A stretch of 64,000 bases of DNA, taken from NCBI RefSeq assembly GCF_000716595.1, contig NZ_JNXC01000029.1, positions 1 through 64,000 on the forward strand. Reading direction: 5' to 3'. Below the pieces are notes generated by a model, which was not told the DNA's origin, searched no databases, and worked only from the letters and a program-made list of their open reading frames with translations. Of this stretch, positions 20,109 through 28,480 are shown in pieces (within the stretch, counting starts at the first letter, position 1; every line of letters begins with the position of its first letter). Made by a program: the position numbers and the translations under genes. The DNA is from Saccharothrix sp. NRRL B-16314 (GTDB lineage Bacteria > Actinomycetota > Actinomycetes > Mycobacteriales > Pseudonocardiaceae).

Positions 20109-21283
20109 GAATTGCCTCCTGGAGTGCGGTTGGACGTTCCGACGAGCACGGCCGCGGCCACCAGCCCGACGGTGTAGGCGATCAGGGTGGGCCGGTAGCC
20201 CAGCGACGCGGCGAGTGGTTGGGCGAGCGCCGCTCCCGCGAACAGCAAGCACGTGTTGACCGCGATCGCGGTGCCCGCCGCGGCCGGCACCAGGGTGTGC
20301 AGCAGCCCCACGAGCCCCGGCACCGCCAGTCCCATCCCCGCGACGACGACCACGCTGCCCGCCACCGCGACCCCGGGCCGGTCCGCACCCGCGAGCGCGA
20401 CCAGCATGCCCACCGCGGCGGTGAGGAACCCGGCCACCGGCAGGTGCCGCGGTCCGCGCCGGGACAGCAACCCCGACACCACCGGCGCGACGACGAGCGC
20501 GACCGCACCGACGGCCCGGACGCCGACCTGCCCGGACGCCGTGATCCCGGTCGTCGCGGCCAGGTGCGGGCCCAGCACCGCGTACACGGCCACGAACCCG
20601 CCGAACACCGTGGGCGCGGACGCGAAAACGGCGACGGTCGGCCAGGTCGTCGCCAGCCGGGCCATCGTCCGCGGCGCACCTCGCCACGACGTCGGCGCGA
20701 CCGGGCGGTCCGGCGGCAGCAGGCGGGCGAGGACGAGCGCGGTGACCGCGTAACCGACCGCGCCCACCCAGAACGGCAGCCGCCACGCGTCCACCGCGAG
20801 GGCTCCCACCGCCTGGCCCACGACGCCCGCACCGAGCAGCCCTCCGGTCACCGCCGTCATCGCCGCCGCCCGGCGCTCCGGCTTGATCCGCTCGGCCACC
20901 AGGACGAGGGCCACCGGCGCGAAAGACGCGGCGGCGAACCCCTGGAGCGCCCGGCAGGCGAGGAACACCTCCCACGCCGTCGCCACGCCCGCCGCCGCCG
21001 TGGCCGCAGCGGTGGCGACCGTGCCGACGACCAGCACCGCGCGGCGACCGACCTGGTCCGACAGCGGACCGAAGACCAGGAACCCCACCGCGTAGGCGAT
21101 GGCGAACGCGCTGCCCGCCCACACCGCGGCGCCACCCACCCCGAACGCCTCCCCGAACGTCGCGCTCAGCGGGATGGCGAGGTACAGCTGCGCGGGCACG
21201 AACAGGGCCAGGGCGACCAGCAGCACCACCTGCACGCCGGTGAGCCCGTCGACCGGCGCCACCCTGGCGCTGCTGGTCGTCAT
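20105..21283 (-). CDS. MFS transporter, drug/metabolite efflux type
   Basis: 392 residues, about 12 hydrophobic helices. The loop 2-3 signature is FGPLSDQVGRRAVLVVG and the helix-5 region is GLLGAGVVGQAVGALA, which fits the 12-TM DHA1 proton antiporters. It lies between HAD and DJ-1 genes of the same strand, with 4 bp overlap to the latter, so it likely exports a product or toxic intermediate of that cluster. Substrate unknown. ATG start at 21283. Confidence 0.85.
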   Translation of the reverse strand: MTTSSARVAPVDGLTGVQVVLLVALALFVPAQLYLAIPLSATFGEAFGVGGAAVWAGSAFAIAYAVGFLVFGPLSDQVGRRAVLVVGTVATAAATAAAGVATAWEVFLACRALQGFAAASFAPVALVLVAERIKPERRAAAMTAVTGGLLGAGVVGQAVGALAVDAWRLPFWVGAVGYAVTALVLARLLPPDRPVAPTSWRGAPRTMARLATTWPTVAVFASAPTVFGGFVAVYAVLGPHLAATTGITASGQVGVRAVGAVALVVAPVVSGLLSRRGPRHLPVAGFLTAAVGMLVALAGADRPGVAVAGSVVVVAGMGLAVPGLVGLLHTLVPAAAGTAIAVNTCLLFAGAALAQPLAASLGYRPTLIAYTVGLVAAAVLVGTSNRTPGGNS

Positions 21284-21356
21284 GGTTGCTCCTCACGATC
21301 GGAAGGCGGTGCCGTGCGGGCTCTCGTGCGCCCGCACGGCACCCGGGTGAGCGGGG

Positions 21357-22085
21357 TCAGATCCCCGCGAGGGCGGAAAGCTCCAACGGCTCGACCTCGT
21401 GGCGGGCAGCCTCGTCCCGGTGTTCCGGGATCTGGTAGCCCCACTGCGCCCACAGCGCGCGGGCGCCGGTCTCGGCGACCCGTCGCACGTTGGCCAGGTT
21501 GTCGTCCACGAAGATCACCGACGACGGGGCGACGCCGCGGCGTGCCGCGAGGTCGCGCACCGCGTCCGCCTTGGCCCCGCACTCCCCGTACACCTCGGCG
21601 ACGGTGGAGCCGAGCGCGTGCCGGTCGAGGATCGCCCGCACCGACGCGTCGTCCTTGGCGGTGATGATCGCCACCGAACCCGCGTGCCGCCGCAGTGCCT
21701 CGGGCAGCCCGGGGTAGAGGGTGTGCAGGTCCAGCCAGAACTCCGGTTCGCGCTCGCGCAGCCACGACCGCGCCGCACCGGCCGCCTCGGTGAACGCCGC
21801 CACTTCGGCGGGGTCGAGCGAGGCGAACAGCGCGTCGAACTCGTCCTGCGTCACCACGGCGTCGACCTCCGGGTGGTGGGCGACGACGAAGTGGTCGAGC
21901 AGCCGGGCGTAGTCGCGGACCTTGCGGAACCGCGCCACGAACTCGACCTGCATCGCCTCCAGGTGCTTGATGCCCGGCGTGCCGCGATCGTGCCGGTGCA
22001 CACCGAACCAGGTGATCAACGCGCACTCGGCGAGCGCGTCGCACACCACGCCGTCGAAGTCGAGCGCCAGCACCGTGCCCGTCAC
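21357..22085 (-). CDS. HAD-superfamily phosphatase-like protein
   Basis: 242 residues from GTG 22085, which overlaps the preceding DJ-1 stop by 4 bp. Motif I is LALDFDGVVCD with nucleophile and acid Asp, motif II is VAIITAKDD with the Thr, and motif IV is VIFVDDNLANV. All catalytic acids are present, so it should be an active phosphatase-type HAD enzyme. The cap (LDHFVVAHHPEVDAVVTQDE...) is helical, class C1. Substrate unknown. The gene order places it in the triple DJ-1 cluster. Confidence 0.88.
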   Translation of the reverse strand: MTGTVLALDFDGVVCDALAECALITWFGVHRHDRGTPGIKHLEAMQVEFVARFRKVRDYARLLDHFVVAHHPEVDAVVTQDEFDALFASLDPAEVAAFTEAAGAARSWLREREPEFWLDLHTLYPGLPEALRRHAGSVAIITAKDDASVRAILDRHALGSTVAEVYGECGAKADAVRDLAARRGVAPSSVIFVDDNLANVRRVAETGARALWAQWGYQIPEHRDEAARHEVEPLELSALAGI

Positions 22086-22624
22086 GCGGCGCTCAGCTTC
22101 TCGGTCGTCTCGAACACCGCGCGCATGAAAGCGCCCATGTACCCGTAGTACGAGCAGGTGATGATGTTGCCGTCCACGATGACGTCGCTGTCGACCACGT
22201 CGGCGCCCGCGTTGACCACGTCGTCGCGCAACCCGATGTAGGCGCACGCCCGCCGTCCGCGCAGGACACCGGCGCTGATCATGATCCACGGTCCGTGGCA
22301 CAGGCCCGCGACGACCTTGCCCGCCTCGGCCATGCCGGCGACGAAGTCGAGCACCCGGCGGTCCTGGCGCACCCGGTCCGGCGCCTCGTGCCCGCCGGTG
22401 AGCAGGACCACGTCGTAGGCGTCGACCGCGAGGTCGTCGAACGAGATCAGCGGCCGGGCCGTCTTGTCCATCGGCAGCGGCACGCCGTACTTGCCGGTGA
22501 CCTCGTCGGCGTTCTTGGTGGCGACGTCGACGTGCCAGCCCTCTTCGCGGAGCCGGTAGTAGGTGAAGACGACGTCGTGGTCCTGGAAACCGGGACCGGT
22601 GATGATGACCGCGCTGCGGCTCAT
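22082..22624 (-). CDS. DJ-1/PfpI-family protein (copy B, protease-I type)
   Basis: 180 residues, ATG at 22624. It has the shorter PfpI/YhbO-like layout: AVIITGPGFQDHDVVFTYYR at the N-terminus and AGLCHGPWIMISAGVLRGRR at the nucleophile elbow, with the reactive Cys. Family members act as deglycases or hydratases on small electrophiles (debated). It is only distantly similar to copies A and C of this cluster, so it is not a recent duplication. Overlaps the HAD gene by 4 bp. Confidence 0.9.
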   Translation of the reverse strand: MSRSAVIITGPGFQDHDVVFTYYRLREEGWHVDVATKNADEVTGKYGVPLPMDKTARPLISFDDLAVDAYDVVLLTGGHEAPDRVRQDRRVLDFVAGMAEAGKVVAGLCHGPWIMISAGVLRGRRACAYIGLRDDVVNAGADVVDSDVIVDGNIITCSYYGYMGAFMRAVFETTEKLSAA

Positions 22625-22673
22625 GGTTGAAGTTCCCCCCTGTGGTGACGTGCATCGGTCGTCGGGCGATCCG

Positions 22674-23465
22674 CTAGGCGGCGCGGCTGACCGACAGGTA
22701 GTGCAGGTCGGTCTCCGGACGCCTGCGGTCGTCCGGGTGGCCGGTCAGGATCGTGACGTCGGAGCGCACGACGCCGGCCATGCACAGCGGCACGTGGAAC
22801 AGGTCCTCGGGCCGCCTGCGGTAGAACAGGTCCATCCCGGTGCGCAGTTCGAACCGGAACCGGCCGTCCGGCGCGCGGTCGCGCATCCGGGCGTTCGGGA
22901 AGGACGGGATGCGGCGCATCGGGTGCCGGTCGGCCTGCCGCGACTCGGTCTCGTAGCCCTGACCGGTGCGGCTGTAGTCGTCGGCGAGCCTGATCAGGTC
23001 GAACTTGTTGCGCGGCACCTCGACCTCGATCAGCTCCAGCGGTTCGTCGCCGGTGTTGCGGGTGCCGTGGAACGCGCCCGGCGCGATGCGCAGCACCGTC
23101 CCCGCCCGCACCGGCACCTCGGTGCGGTCCAGGCCGGTCGTGACACCCCTGCCGCCCAGGCAGATCAGGTACGTCAGCTTGCGCGGGTGCACGTGCACCG
23201 AGGTGCTGTGCGGCGGGCTGATGTGCAGGGCCCAGAAGTCGAAGAACTCGTCGACGTAGGCCCGGTACTCGTACCCCCACGGCTTGGGCACCACCTCGTC
23301 GAGGTGCGCGTCGACGTCGAACTGCTCGTTGGCCGTGCGCGCTCCCCCGCGCACGAGCCGGGTGAGCGCCTTGACGTCGGCGTCGCCCGCGTCGAACCGG
23401 ACCACTCGAAATCCGGTGTCGACCTCGGCCGGCGCCGGTGGCGCCAGCTCGGCCATTTCTTCCAT
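22674..23465 (-). CDS. Cupin protein, sugar-phosphate-isomerase-like
   Basis: 263 residues from ATG 23465 with GGGG upstream; a second in-frame ATG lies three codons later. The single double-stranded beta-helix shows cupin motif 1 in HSTSVHVHPRKLTYLICLGG (HxH..K) and motif 2 in PGAFHGTRNTGDEPLELIEVEV with a conserved His. The N-terminal segment (VPKPWGYEYRAYV) resembles mannose-6-phosphate isomerase type II cupins. A small-molecule isomerase or metal-dependent enzyme is likely; the substrate is not known. Member of the triple DJ-1 cluster. Confidence 0.8.
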   Translation of the reverse strand: MEEMAELAPPAPAEVDTGFRVVRFDAGDADVKALTRLVRGGARTANEQFDVDAHLDEVVPKPWGYEYRAYVDEFFDFWALHISPPHSTSVHVHPRKLTYLICLGGRGVTTGLDRTEVPVRAGTVLRIAPGAFHGTRNTGDEPLELIEVEVPRNKFDLIRLADDYSRTGQGYETESRQADRHPMRRIPSFPNARMRDRAPDGRFRFELRTGMDLFYRRRPEDLFHVPLCMAGVVRSDVTILTGHPDDRRRPETDLHYLSVSRAA

Positions 23466-23613
23466 GATCCCCCCACTTTTCCCCCGAAAACTGATGGGAA
23501 AAGTCAAACACGCGGCGAAAGGGGTATCAAATAAGAATTCGAATGCCGGCCATAAGCGTCCGTTTCCCGAAATGTCGTGCCACGCCGGCTCCGGTGGATC
23601 ACCACCGGAGCCG

Positions 23614-24306
23614 TCAGCCGACGGTGGTCGACGCCAATTCGCGCACGACCGCTTCGGCGACACCGGTCGCCGACGCCGGGTTCTGGCCGGTGACCAGGCG
23701 GTCGTCGACGACCACGTTGGCCGCGAAGTTGTCGGCCGGCACGTGCACCGCGCCCCGTTCCTCCAAGCGGCTCTGCAACAGGAACGGCACCACCTTGTCG
23801 AGGCCGACCGCCTGCTCCTCGGCGTTGGTGAACGCCGCGACCCGCTTGCCCGCCACCAGCGGGGTGCCGTCGGAGAGGGTGACGTTGACCAGGCCCGCCG
23901 GACCGTGGCACACCGCCGAGACGACCCCTCCCGCCTCGTAGATGTCCCTCGCCACCCCCGCCAACGCCGAGTCGTCGGGGAAGTCCCACATGGTGCCGTG
24001 GCCGCCCGCGAAGAGGATGGCCGCGTACTGCCCCGGGTCGACCTCGGCCGGGGTCGGCGTGGCCGCGAGCTTGCCCGCGACCACCTCGTCCGCCAGGAAC
24101 CTCGTCTGCACCGCGTCGGACGGGTCGACCCCGTCGCGCGGCGGGTTGCCGCCGCGCACCGACACCAGGTCCACCTCGTAGCCCGCCTCGGTGAACACCC
24201 GCCACGGGTGGGCCGCCTCGGGCAGGTAGAACCCGGTGGTGCGGCCTGTGTCGCCCAACCGCTCGTGGCTGGTCAAGGCGATGAGGATCTTCTTCTGCTC
24301 GGACAT
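23614..24306 (-). CDS. DJ-1/PfpI-family protein (copy C)
   Basis: 230 residues from ATG 24306. The layout is the same as copy A: TSHERLGDTGRTTGFYLPE near the start, LFAGGHGTMWDFPDDS in the middle, and SAVCHGPAGLVNVTLSDGT around the reactive Cys. Copies A and C share the TGxxL/ExVVPFxLQxxLEERGAV/GQNPASA landmarks and are clear paralogues. It is the first gene of the minus-strand cluster, divergent from a LysR gene whose start is 163 bases away. Confidence 0.9.
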   Translation of the reverse strand: MSEQKKILIALTSHERLGDTGRTTGFYLPEAAHPWRVFTEAGYEVDLVSVRGGNPPRDGVDPSDAVQTRFLADEVVAGKLAATPTPAEVDPGQYAAILFAGGHGTMWDFPDDSALAGVARDIYEAGGVVSAVCHGPAGLVNVTLSDGTPLVAGKRVAAFTNAEEQAVGLDKVVPFLLQSRLEERGAVHVPADNFAANVVVDDRLVTGQNPASATGVAEAVVRELASTTVG

Positions 24307-24469
24307 CCTGTTCCCCCTTGGGTTGTTGCTCCCCGGTCGCGCGGTGAAGCGGTCACCTCTGCGCAGGGTCGAGCGTAGGCTCGGCGACCTATCGGAATCC
24401 AATGCGTCAGACGGCACGATGCCATCGCTTTTCCGATGGTTCAGGTGGTGCAGGGGTGGGGAGTCGAGG

Positions 24470-25369
24470 GTGGAACTGGACCTGATGAGGACGTTCCTGG
24501 AGGTCTACCGGGCGGGCACGCTCACGGCTGCGGCGCGGTCGCTCGGCCTGTCCCAGTCGACCGTGACCGCGCACCTGCGGGCGTTGGAGCGCGAGCTGGA
24601 CCAGCAGCTGTTCGAGCGGCTGCCGCGCGGCGTGGCGCCGACGGCGGTCGCCGACGAGCTGGCCGCGCGGGTCGGCACGCACATCGACGCGCTGGTCGCC
24701 GTCGGCCGGTCGCGGCCGGACCGGGGCCTGTTCGCCCGGCCGGTGCACCTGGCGGGCCCGGTCGAGCTGACCACGGTGAAGGTGCTGCCGTCGCTCGCGC
24801 CGCTGGTCGAGCAGGGGCTGCGGCTGCGGGTGAGCACCGGTCTGGCGGACGACCTGCTGGCCGGGCTGCCGACCGGGCGGTTCGACCTGGTGCTGTCCAC
24901 CGTGCGGCCACGGACCAGGGCGACCACCGCCGTGCCGCTCACCGACGAGGAGTTCGTGCTGGTCGCGAGCCCGGAGTGGGCGCGCCGGATCGGCGCCGGG
25001 CGGGTGGCGGCCGAGGGCGCCGCGGCGCTGCGGGACGTGCCGCTGATCGCCTACGCCGAGGAGTTGCCGATCGTCCGGCGGTACTGGCGCAGCGTGTTCG
25101 GGCACCGCCCGGCCGCCGCGTCGGCCGCCGTGGTGGTGCCGGACCTGCGCGGGGTGCTGGCCGCGGTGGTGGCGGGCGCCGGGATCACCGTGCTGCCCCG
25201 GTACCTGTGCGCGGGCGAGTTCGCGTCCGGTGCGCTGGTCCCGCTGCTGGAACCGGAGATCCCGCCGATCAACACGCTGTACCTGGCGACCCGCGCGGGG
25301 AGCGAACTGACGCCCGCGATCGCCGCGGTGCGCGCACACCTGTTGATGCAGAGCAGGCTCTGGCAATGA
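24470..25369 (+). CDS. LysR-family regulator (first of a tandem pair)
   Basis: 299 residues from GTG 24470. The HTH is typical (MRTFLEVYRAGTLTAAARSL, GLSQSTVTAHLRALEREL); the effector domain follows, with VPLIAYAEELPIVRRYWRSV and AGAGITVLPRYL. It lies divergently from the triple DJ-1 cluster, the classic LysR position, and so probably controls it. The effector domain is closely similar to that of the next gene, marking an old tandem duplication. Confidence 0.9.
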   Translation: MELDLMRTFLEVYRAGTLTAAARSLGLSQSTVTAHLRALERELDQQLFERLPRGVAPTAVADELAARVGTHIDALVAVGRSRPDRGLFARPVHLAGPVELTTVKVLPSLAPLVEQGLRLRVSTGLADDLLAGLPTGRFDLVLSTVRPRTRATTAVPLTDEEFVLVASPEWARRIGAGRVAAEGAAALRDVPLIAYAEELPIVRRYWRSVFGHRPAAASAAVVVPDLRGVLAAVVAGAGITVLPRYLCAGEFASGALVPLLEPEIPPINTLYLATRAGSELTPAIAAVRAHLLMQSRLWQ

Positions 25370-25457
25370 TCAGCCGGCCGCTGCGCCCGCCGGCGTAACG
25401 TTTTCGAATTGCGGCAGACTTTTCATGTGAACGCCGAGGTCCACATCTGGGGGGCAG

Positions 25458-26348
25458 ATGGACTACTCGTTGTTGGCTACGTGCCTGGCCGTGTACCGCT
25501 GTGGCTCGCTCACGAAGGCGGCCCGGCTCCTGGGGATCTCGCAGCCCGCCGTGACCGGGCAGATCCGAGCGCTGGAGGGAGTGCTGAGGCAGCCGCTGTT
25601 CACCCGGACCGCCAAGGGCGCCGTGCCCACCGACGCGGCGCACGAGCTGGTCCGCGACACGGCCGACGCGCTCGACGCGCTGGAGGTGGCGGTGTCCCGG
25701 CGGGTGCGGCCCGAGGAGCTGACCGACCGCACGGTGCACCTGGCGGGCCCGTCCGAGGTGATGTCGTGCCGGGTGCTGCCCGCGCTGTCGGACCTCGTCA
25801 CGGGCGGGCTGCGGTTGCGGCTGACGTTCGGCCTGACCGACGACCTGGTGAGCGGCCTCACCGAGGGCCGGTACGACATGGTGGTCTCGACCCGGCTGGA
25901 CCGCACGCCCGGCATCGTCACCACCCCGCTGATGGACGAGTGCTTCGCCCTGGTGGGCTCGGCGGAGTGGGCGGCGAAGATCCCGGCCGACGCGATCGGC
26001 AGGGGCGGCGCGGCGGCGCTGGAAGCCGTACCGCTGATCTCGTACGCCGACAACCTCCCGATCATCCGCCGCTACTGGCAGACGGTGTTCGGCTACAAGC
26101 CGACCGTCGTGCCGCAGGTGACCGTGCCGGACCTGCGGGCGGTCCTGGCCGCCGTCCGCACCGGGGCGGGCATCTCGGTGCTGCCGACGTACCTGTGCGC
26201 GAAGGAGGTGGACGCCGGGGAGGTCGAGGTCCTCTACCACCCGGAGATCGCGCCCCTGAACACCCTGTACCTGGCCACCAGGGCCACCGCCGACCACACG
26301 CTGGACGCCGTGCGGACCCACGTGCTCGCCCAGTCCCGGCACTGGTGA
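25458..26348 (+). CDS. LysR-family regulator (second of a tandem pair)
   Basis: 296 residues, ATG 25458 after GGGGGGCAG. HTH at the N-terminus (CLAVYRCGSLTKAARLLGIS, QPAVTGQIRALEGVL). The effector domain contains VPLISYADNLPIIRRYWQTV and TGAGISVLPTYLCAKE, almost line by line the counterpart of the preceding regulator (same RRYW, TVLP/SVLP YLC and NTLYLATRA motifs). The pair may sense related ligands. Confidence 0.9.
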   Translation: MDYSLLATCLAVYRCGSLTKAARLLGISQPAVTGQIRALEGVLRQPLFTRTAKGAVPTDAAHELVRDTADALDALEVAVSRRVRPEELTDRTVHLAGPSEVMSCRVLPALSDLVTGGLRLRLTFGLTDDLVSGLTEGRYDMVVSTRLDRTPGIVTTPLMDECFALVGSAEWAAKIPADAIGRGGAAALEAVPLISYADNLPIIRRYWQTVFGYKPTVVPQVTVPDLRAVLAAVRTGAGISVLPTYLCAKEVDAGEVEVLYHPEIAPLNTLYLATRATADHTLDAVRTHVLAQSRHW

Positions 26349-26404
26349 TCCGGCGTGCGGTGGGTGCGCGACCGGCGGTGGTCGACTCGGTGAATACCGC
26401 GCCT

Positions 26405-26418
26405 TTCGTGATCACGAA
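26405..26418. other. Perfect 14-bp palindrome between convergent genes
   Basis: TTCGTGATCACGAA is fully self-complementary without a loop and is flanked by CC/GG, extending the symmetry. It lies just before the end of the MarR gene (26428). Without a loop it is more likely a protein site than a terminator; its role is unknown. Confidence 0.4.
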
Positions 26419-26427
26419 GGTCCTCGC

Positions 26428-26904
26428 CTAAGTCGTGAGGGGCGATGGCGGTGCCGGCGCGTTCGTCGGCCCCGTGCTCGTGGCGTCCGTTGTGGACGAA
26501 CCCGACAGGGTGTCGAGCAGCTGCGCGAGCTGACGGTGTTCGTCGGGCTCCAGGCGGTCCATGAAGGGCTTGAGGGCCGCGCGGACTTCTTCCTGCAACC
26601 GTTCCGCGAGTTCGCTGCCCGCCGGGGTGATGAACACGTCGACCGCCCGGCGGTCCTGCGGCGACTTGTCCCGTGCCACGAGACCCCGGCGCTCGGCCCG
26701 TTCGACGAGACCGGACATCGTCGACTTGTCCAGCCCCAGGAACGCGGCCAGGTCGGTCATCCGCGGCCGGCGGTCGCGCAGGATGCCGAGCACCCGCAGC
26801 TGGGTGAGGGACAGGTCGTGCTCGGCGGCGATCCGGGTGAGCACGGCCATCACCCGGAAGGACGTCCGGACAAGGGCGTCGCCGAGCGCGTCGTCAGGGT
26901 TCAT
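26428..26904 (-). CDS. MarR-family repressor
   Basis: 158 residues from ATG 26904. The winged helix is complete: LSLTQLRVLGILRDRRPRMT, DLAAFLGLDKSTMSGLVERA, and the wing RDKSPQDRRAVDVFITPAG with its Asp-Arg pair. A serine/threonine/proline-rich tail of about 25 residues follows. It is divergent from a quinone-oxidoreductase gene with a doubled operator between them, the usual plan for MarR control of a detoxifying reductase. Confidence 0.9.
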   Translation of the reverse strand: MNPDDALGDALVRTSFRVMAVLTRIAAEHDLSLTQLRVLGILRDRRPRMTDLAAFLGLDKSTMSGLVERAERRGLVARDKSPQDRRAVDVFITPAGSELAERLQEEVRAALKPFMDRLEPDEHRQLAQLLDTLSGSSTTDATSTGPTNAPAPPSPLTT

Positions 26905-26917
26905 GTCGGGATCCTAC

Positions 26918-26967
26918 TTGACATGGTTTGTAATACCAATCAATCTGGAGGTAGTTGGTAATGCAAA
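26918..26967 (+). promoter_or_regulatory. Promoter and paired MarR-type operators
   Basis: TTGACA at 26918-26923 is followed 17 bases later by CAATCT, a plausible promoter for the oxidoreductase. Two related partial palindromes overlap or follow it: TTTGTAATACCAA (26927-26939) and TTGGTAATGCAAA (26955-26967), which are near inverted copies of one another. AT content is far above the surroundings. They are the likely binding sites of the divergent MarR protein. Confidence 0.65.
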
Positions 26968-26986
26968 TCAAGTGTGAGGAGTCGCC

Positions 26987-27913
26987 ATGCACGCCGCCGT
27001 GGTCACCAGCTTCGACGCCCCGCCCCAGTACGGCGAGTACGCCACCCCCGTCGCCGCCGGCGAGGACGAGCTGGTGGTGGAAGTCCTCGCGGCCGGACTG
27101 CACCGACTGGTGAAGGGCCGGGCGAGCGGCAGGCACTACAGCGGCGCCGGCACGCTCCCGCTCGTCCCGGGCGTCGACGGCGTCGTGCGCGACCAGCACG
27201 GGAAGCTCCGGTACGCGGTCCTGATGGACGGCACCCCGGGCACGTTCGCCGAGCGGGCGGTGATCGACCCCCGTCGTAGCGTGGTGCTGCCCGATGACGC
27301 CGACCCGGTGCGCATCGCCGCCGCGATGAACCCCGCCATGTCGTCCTGGGTCGCCCTGCGCCGCCGCATCGCGTTCCAGGCAGGACTGCGCGTGCTCGTC
27401 CTCGGCGCCACCGGGAGCGCCGGACGCATGGCGGTGCAGATCGCCAAGCGGTTCGGCGCCGCGCACGTGATCGCCGCCGGGCGCCACGCCACCCGGCTCG
27501 CCCCGCTGCACGAGCTGGGCGCGGACGAGGCGGTGACGTTCGACCAGGCCGACCGCGCCGCCGACGTCGACGTCGTCATCGACTACGTGTGGGGTGAGCC
27601 GTCCGCCCGCGCGATGACCGCGATGATCACCGCGCGCCGCGACCGCCGCGCGCCGCTGGACTGGATCCAGGTCGGGTCCGTCGCCGGCGAAACCACTCCC
27701 GTCCCCGCCGCGCTGCTGCGCGCGGCCCGCCTGCAGCTCTGCGGCAGCGGTTTCGGCTCGCTCTCGGGCCGCGACTTCCTCGCGGAGCTGCCGGAACTCG
27801 TCGCTGCGGTGCACACCGGCGGGATCGAGGTGCGGGCACGTCCCGTCCCCCTCGCCCGGGTCGCCGAGACGTGGGACGCGGAGACGGACGACCGCATCGT
27901 CTACGTCCCGTGA
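26987..27913 (+). CDS. Zinc-independent MDR oxidoreductase (quinone oxidoreductase type)
   Basis: 308 residues from ATG 26987 (GTGAGGAG upstream). The GroES-like N-terminus (LVPGVDGVVRDQ) is followed by a Rossmann domain with LVLGATGSAGRMAVQIAKRF, the AxxGxxG-type NADPH motif, and the VTFDQ/VVIDYVWG regions. Structural zinc cysteines are missing, so it is an NADPH-dependent enone/quinone reductase type. Divergent MarR control suggests induction by an electrophile or phenolic compound. Confidence 0.88.
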   Translation: MHAAVVTSFDAPPQYGEYATPVAAGEDELVVEVLAAGLHRLVKGRASGRHYSGAGTLPLVPGVDGVVRDQHGKLRYAVLMDGTPGTFAERAVIDPRRSVVLPDDADPVRIAAAMNPAMSSWVALRRRIAFQAGLRVLVLGATGSAGRMAVQIAKRFGAAHVIAAGRHATRLAPLHELGADEAVTFDQADRAADVDVVIDYVWGEPSARAMTAMITARRDRRAPLDWIQVGSVAGETTPVPAALLRAARLQLCGSGFGSLSGRDFLAELPELVAAVHTGGIEVRARPVPLARVAETWDAETDDRIVYVP

Positions 27914-27951
27914 CGCGCCGTCTCCGGCAGGACCCATCGCGAAGGGGAGCC

Positions 27952-28406
27952 ATGCCCACCCACAGCCGCAAGCGCTGCCTCGTCGTCGGCTTCGGCATCA
28001 GCGGTCTCGCCACCGCGATCCGCCTGCGCCAGATTGGGAGCCGGTGATCGTGGAACGCGCACCGGACCGCCGATCGGACGGCTATTCCGTCGCCCTCTTC
28101 GGCGCCGGACAGGCCGCCGCGCGACGACTCGGCTTCGACCACGCCATCCCCGACCGGGCCGTGCGCGACGGCAGCACCCACATCGTCACCCGGGACGGTG
28201 GCCGCCGGCCCGGCCTGGGGTTCGCGGACCTCCCCGGAGAGCAGCGGATGATGCTGCGCGGCGACGTCGAGCGCGCCGCGTTCGGCGCGCTACCCGGCGA
28301 TGTCGAGATCCGCTACGCCACCCGGCCCACCGGGATCGAGCAGGACGAGTCCGGTGTGGACGTCACCCTCGACCACGACGGCACCGAACGGAATCCGGGC
28401 GGGTGA
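27952..28406 (+). pseudogene. Broken FAD-dependent monooxygenase
   Basis: ATG 27952 with AAGGGGAG upstream starts a typical FAD-binding fold (CLVVGFGISGLATAIRLRQ), but that frame stops at 28045. The continuation EPVIVERAPDRRSDGYSVAL is in another frame and runs through MMLRGDVERAAF and the GIEQDESGVDVTLDHDG region to TGA 28406. The rest of a normal protein of about 400 residues, including the GD motif and substrate domain, is missing. A frameshift plus 3' loss makes this a pseudogene of a PHBH-like hydroxylase. Confidence 0.8.
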
Positions 28407-28480
28407 ATCACCCGGGTGTAACCGACCGCGTGCTTCCCCCGCCGCGGCGGGCGGTGCCAAGGTGGAGAAGACGACCGGGG

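Noticed and set aside
28034..28480. N-terminal extension of the CoxL-type subunit
   Set aside because: It would run through the broken monooxygenase in a frame without protein character; family homology starts at about 28490.
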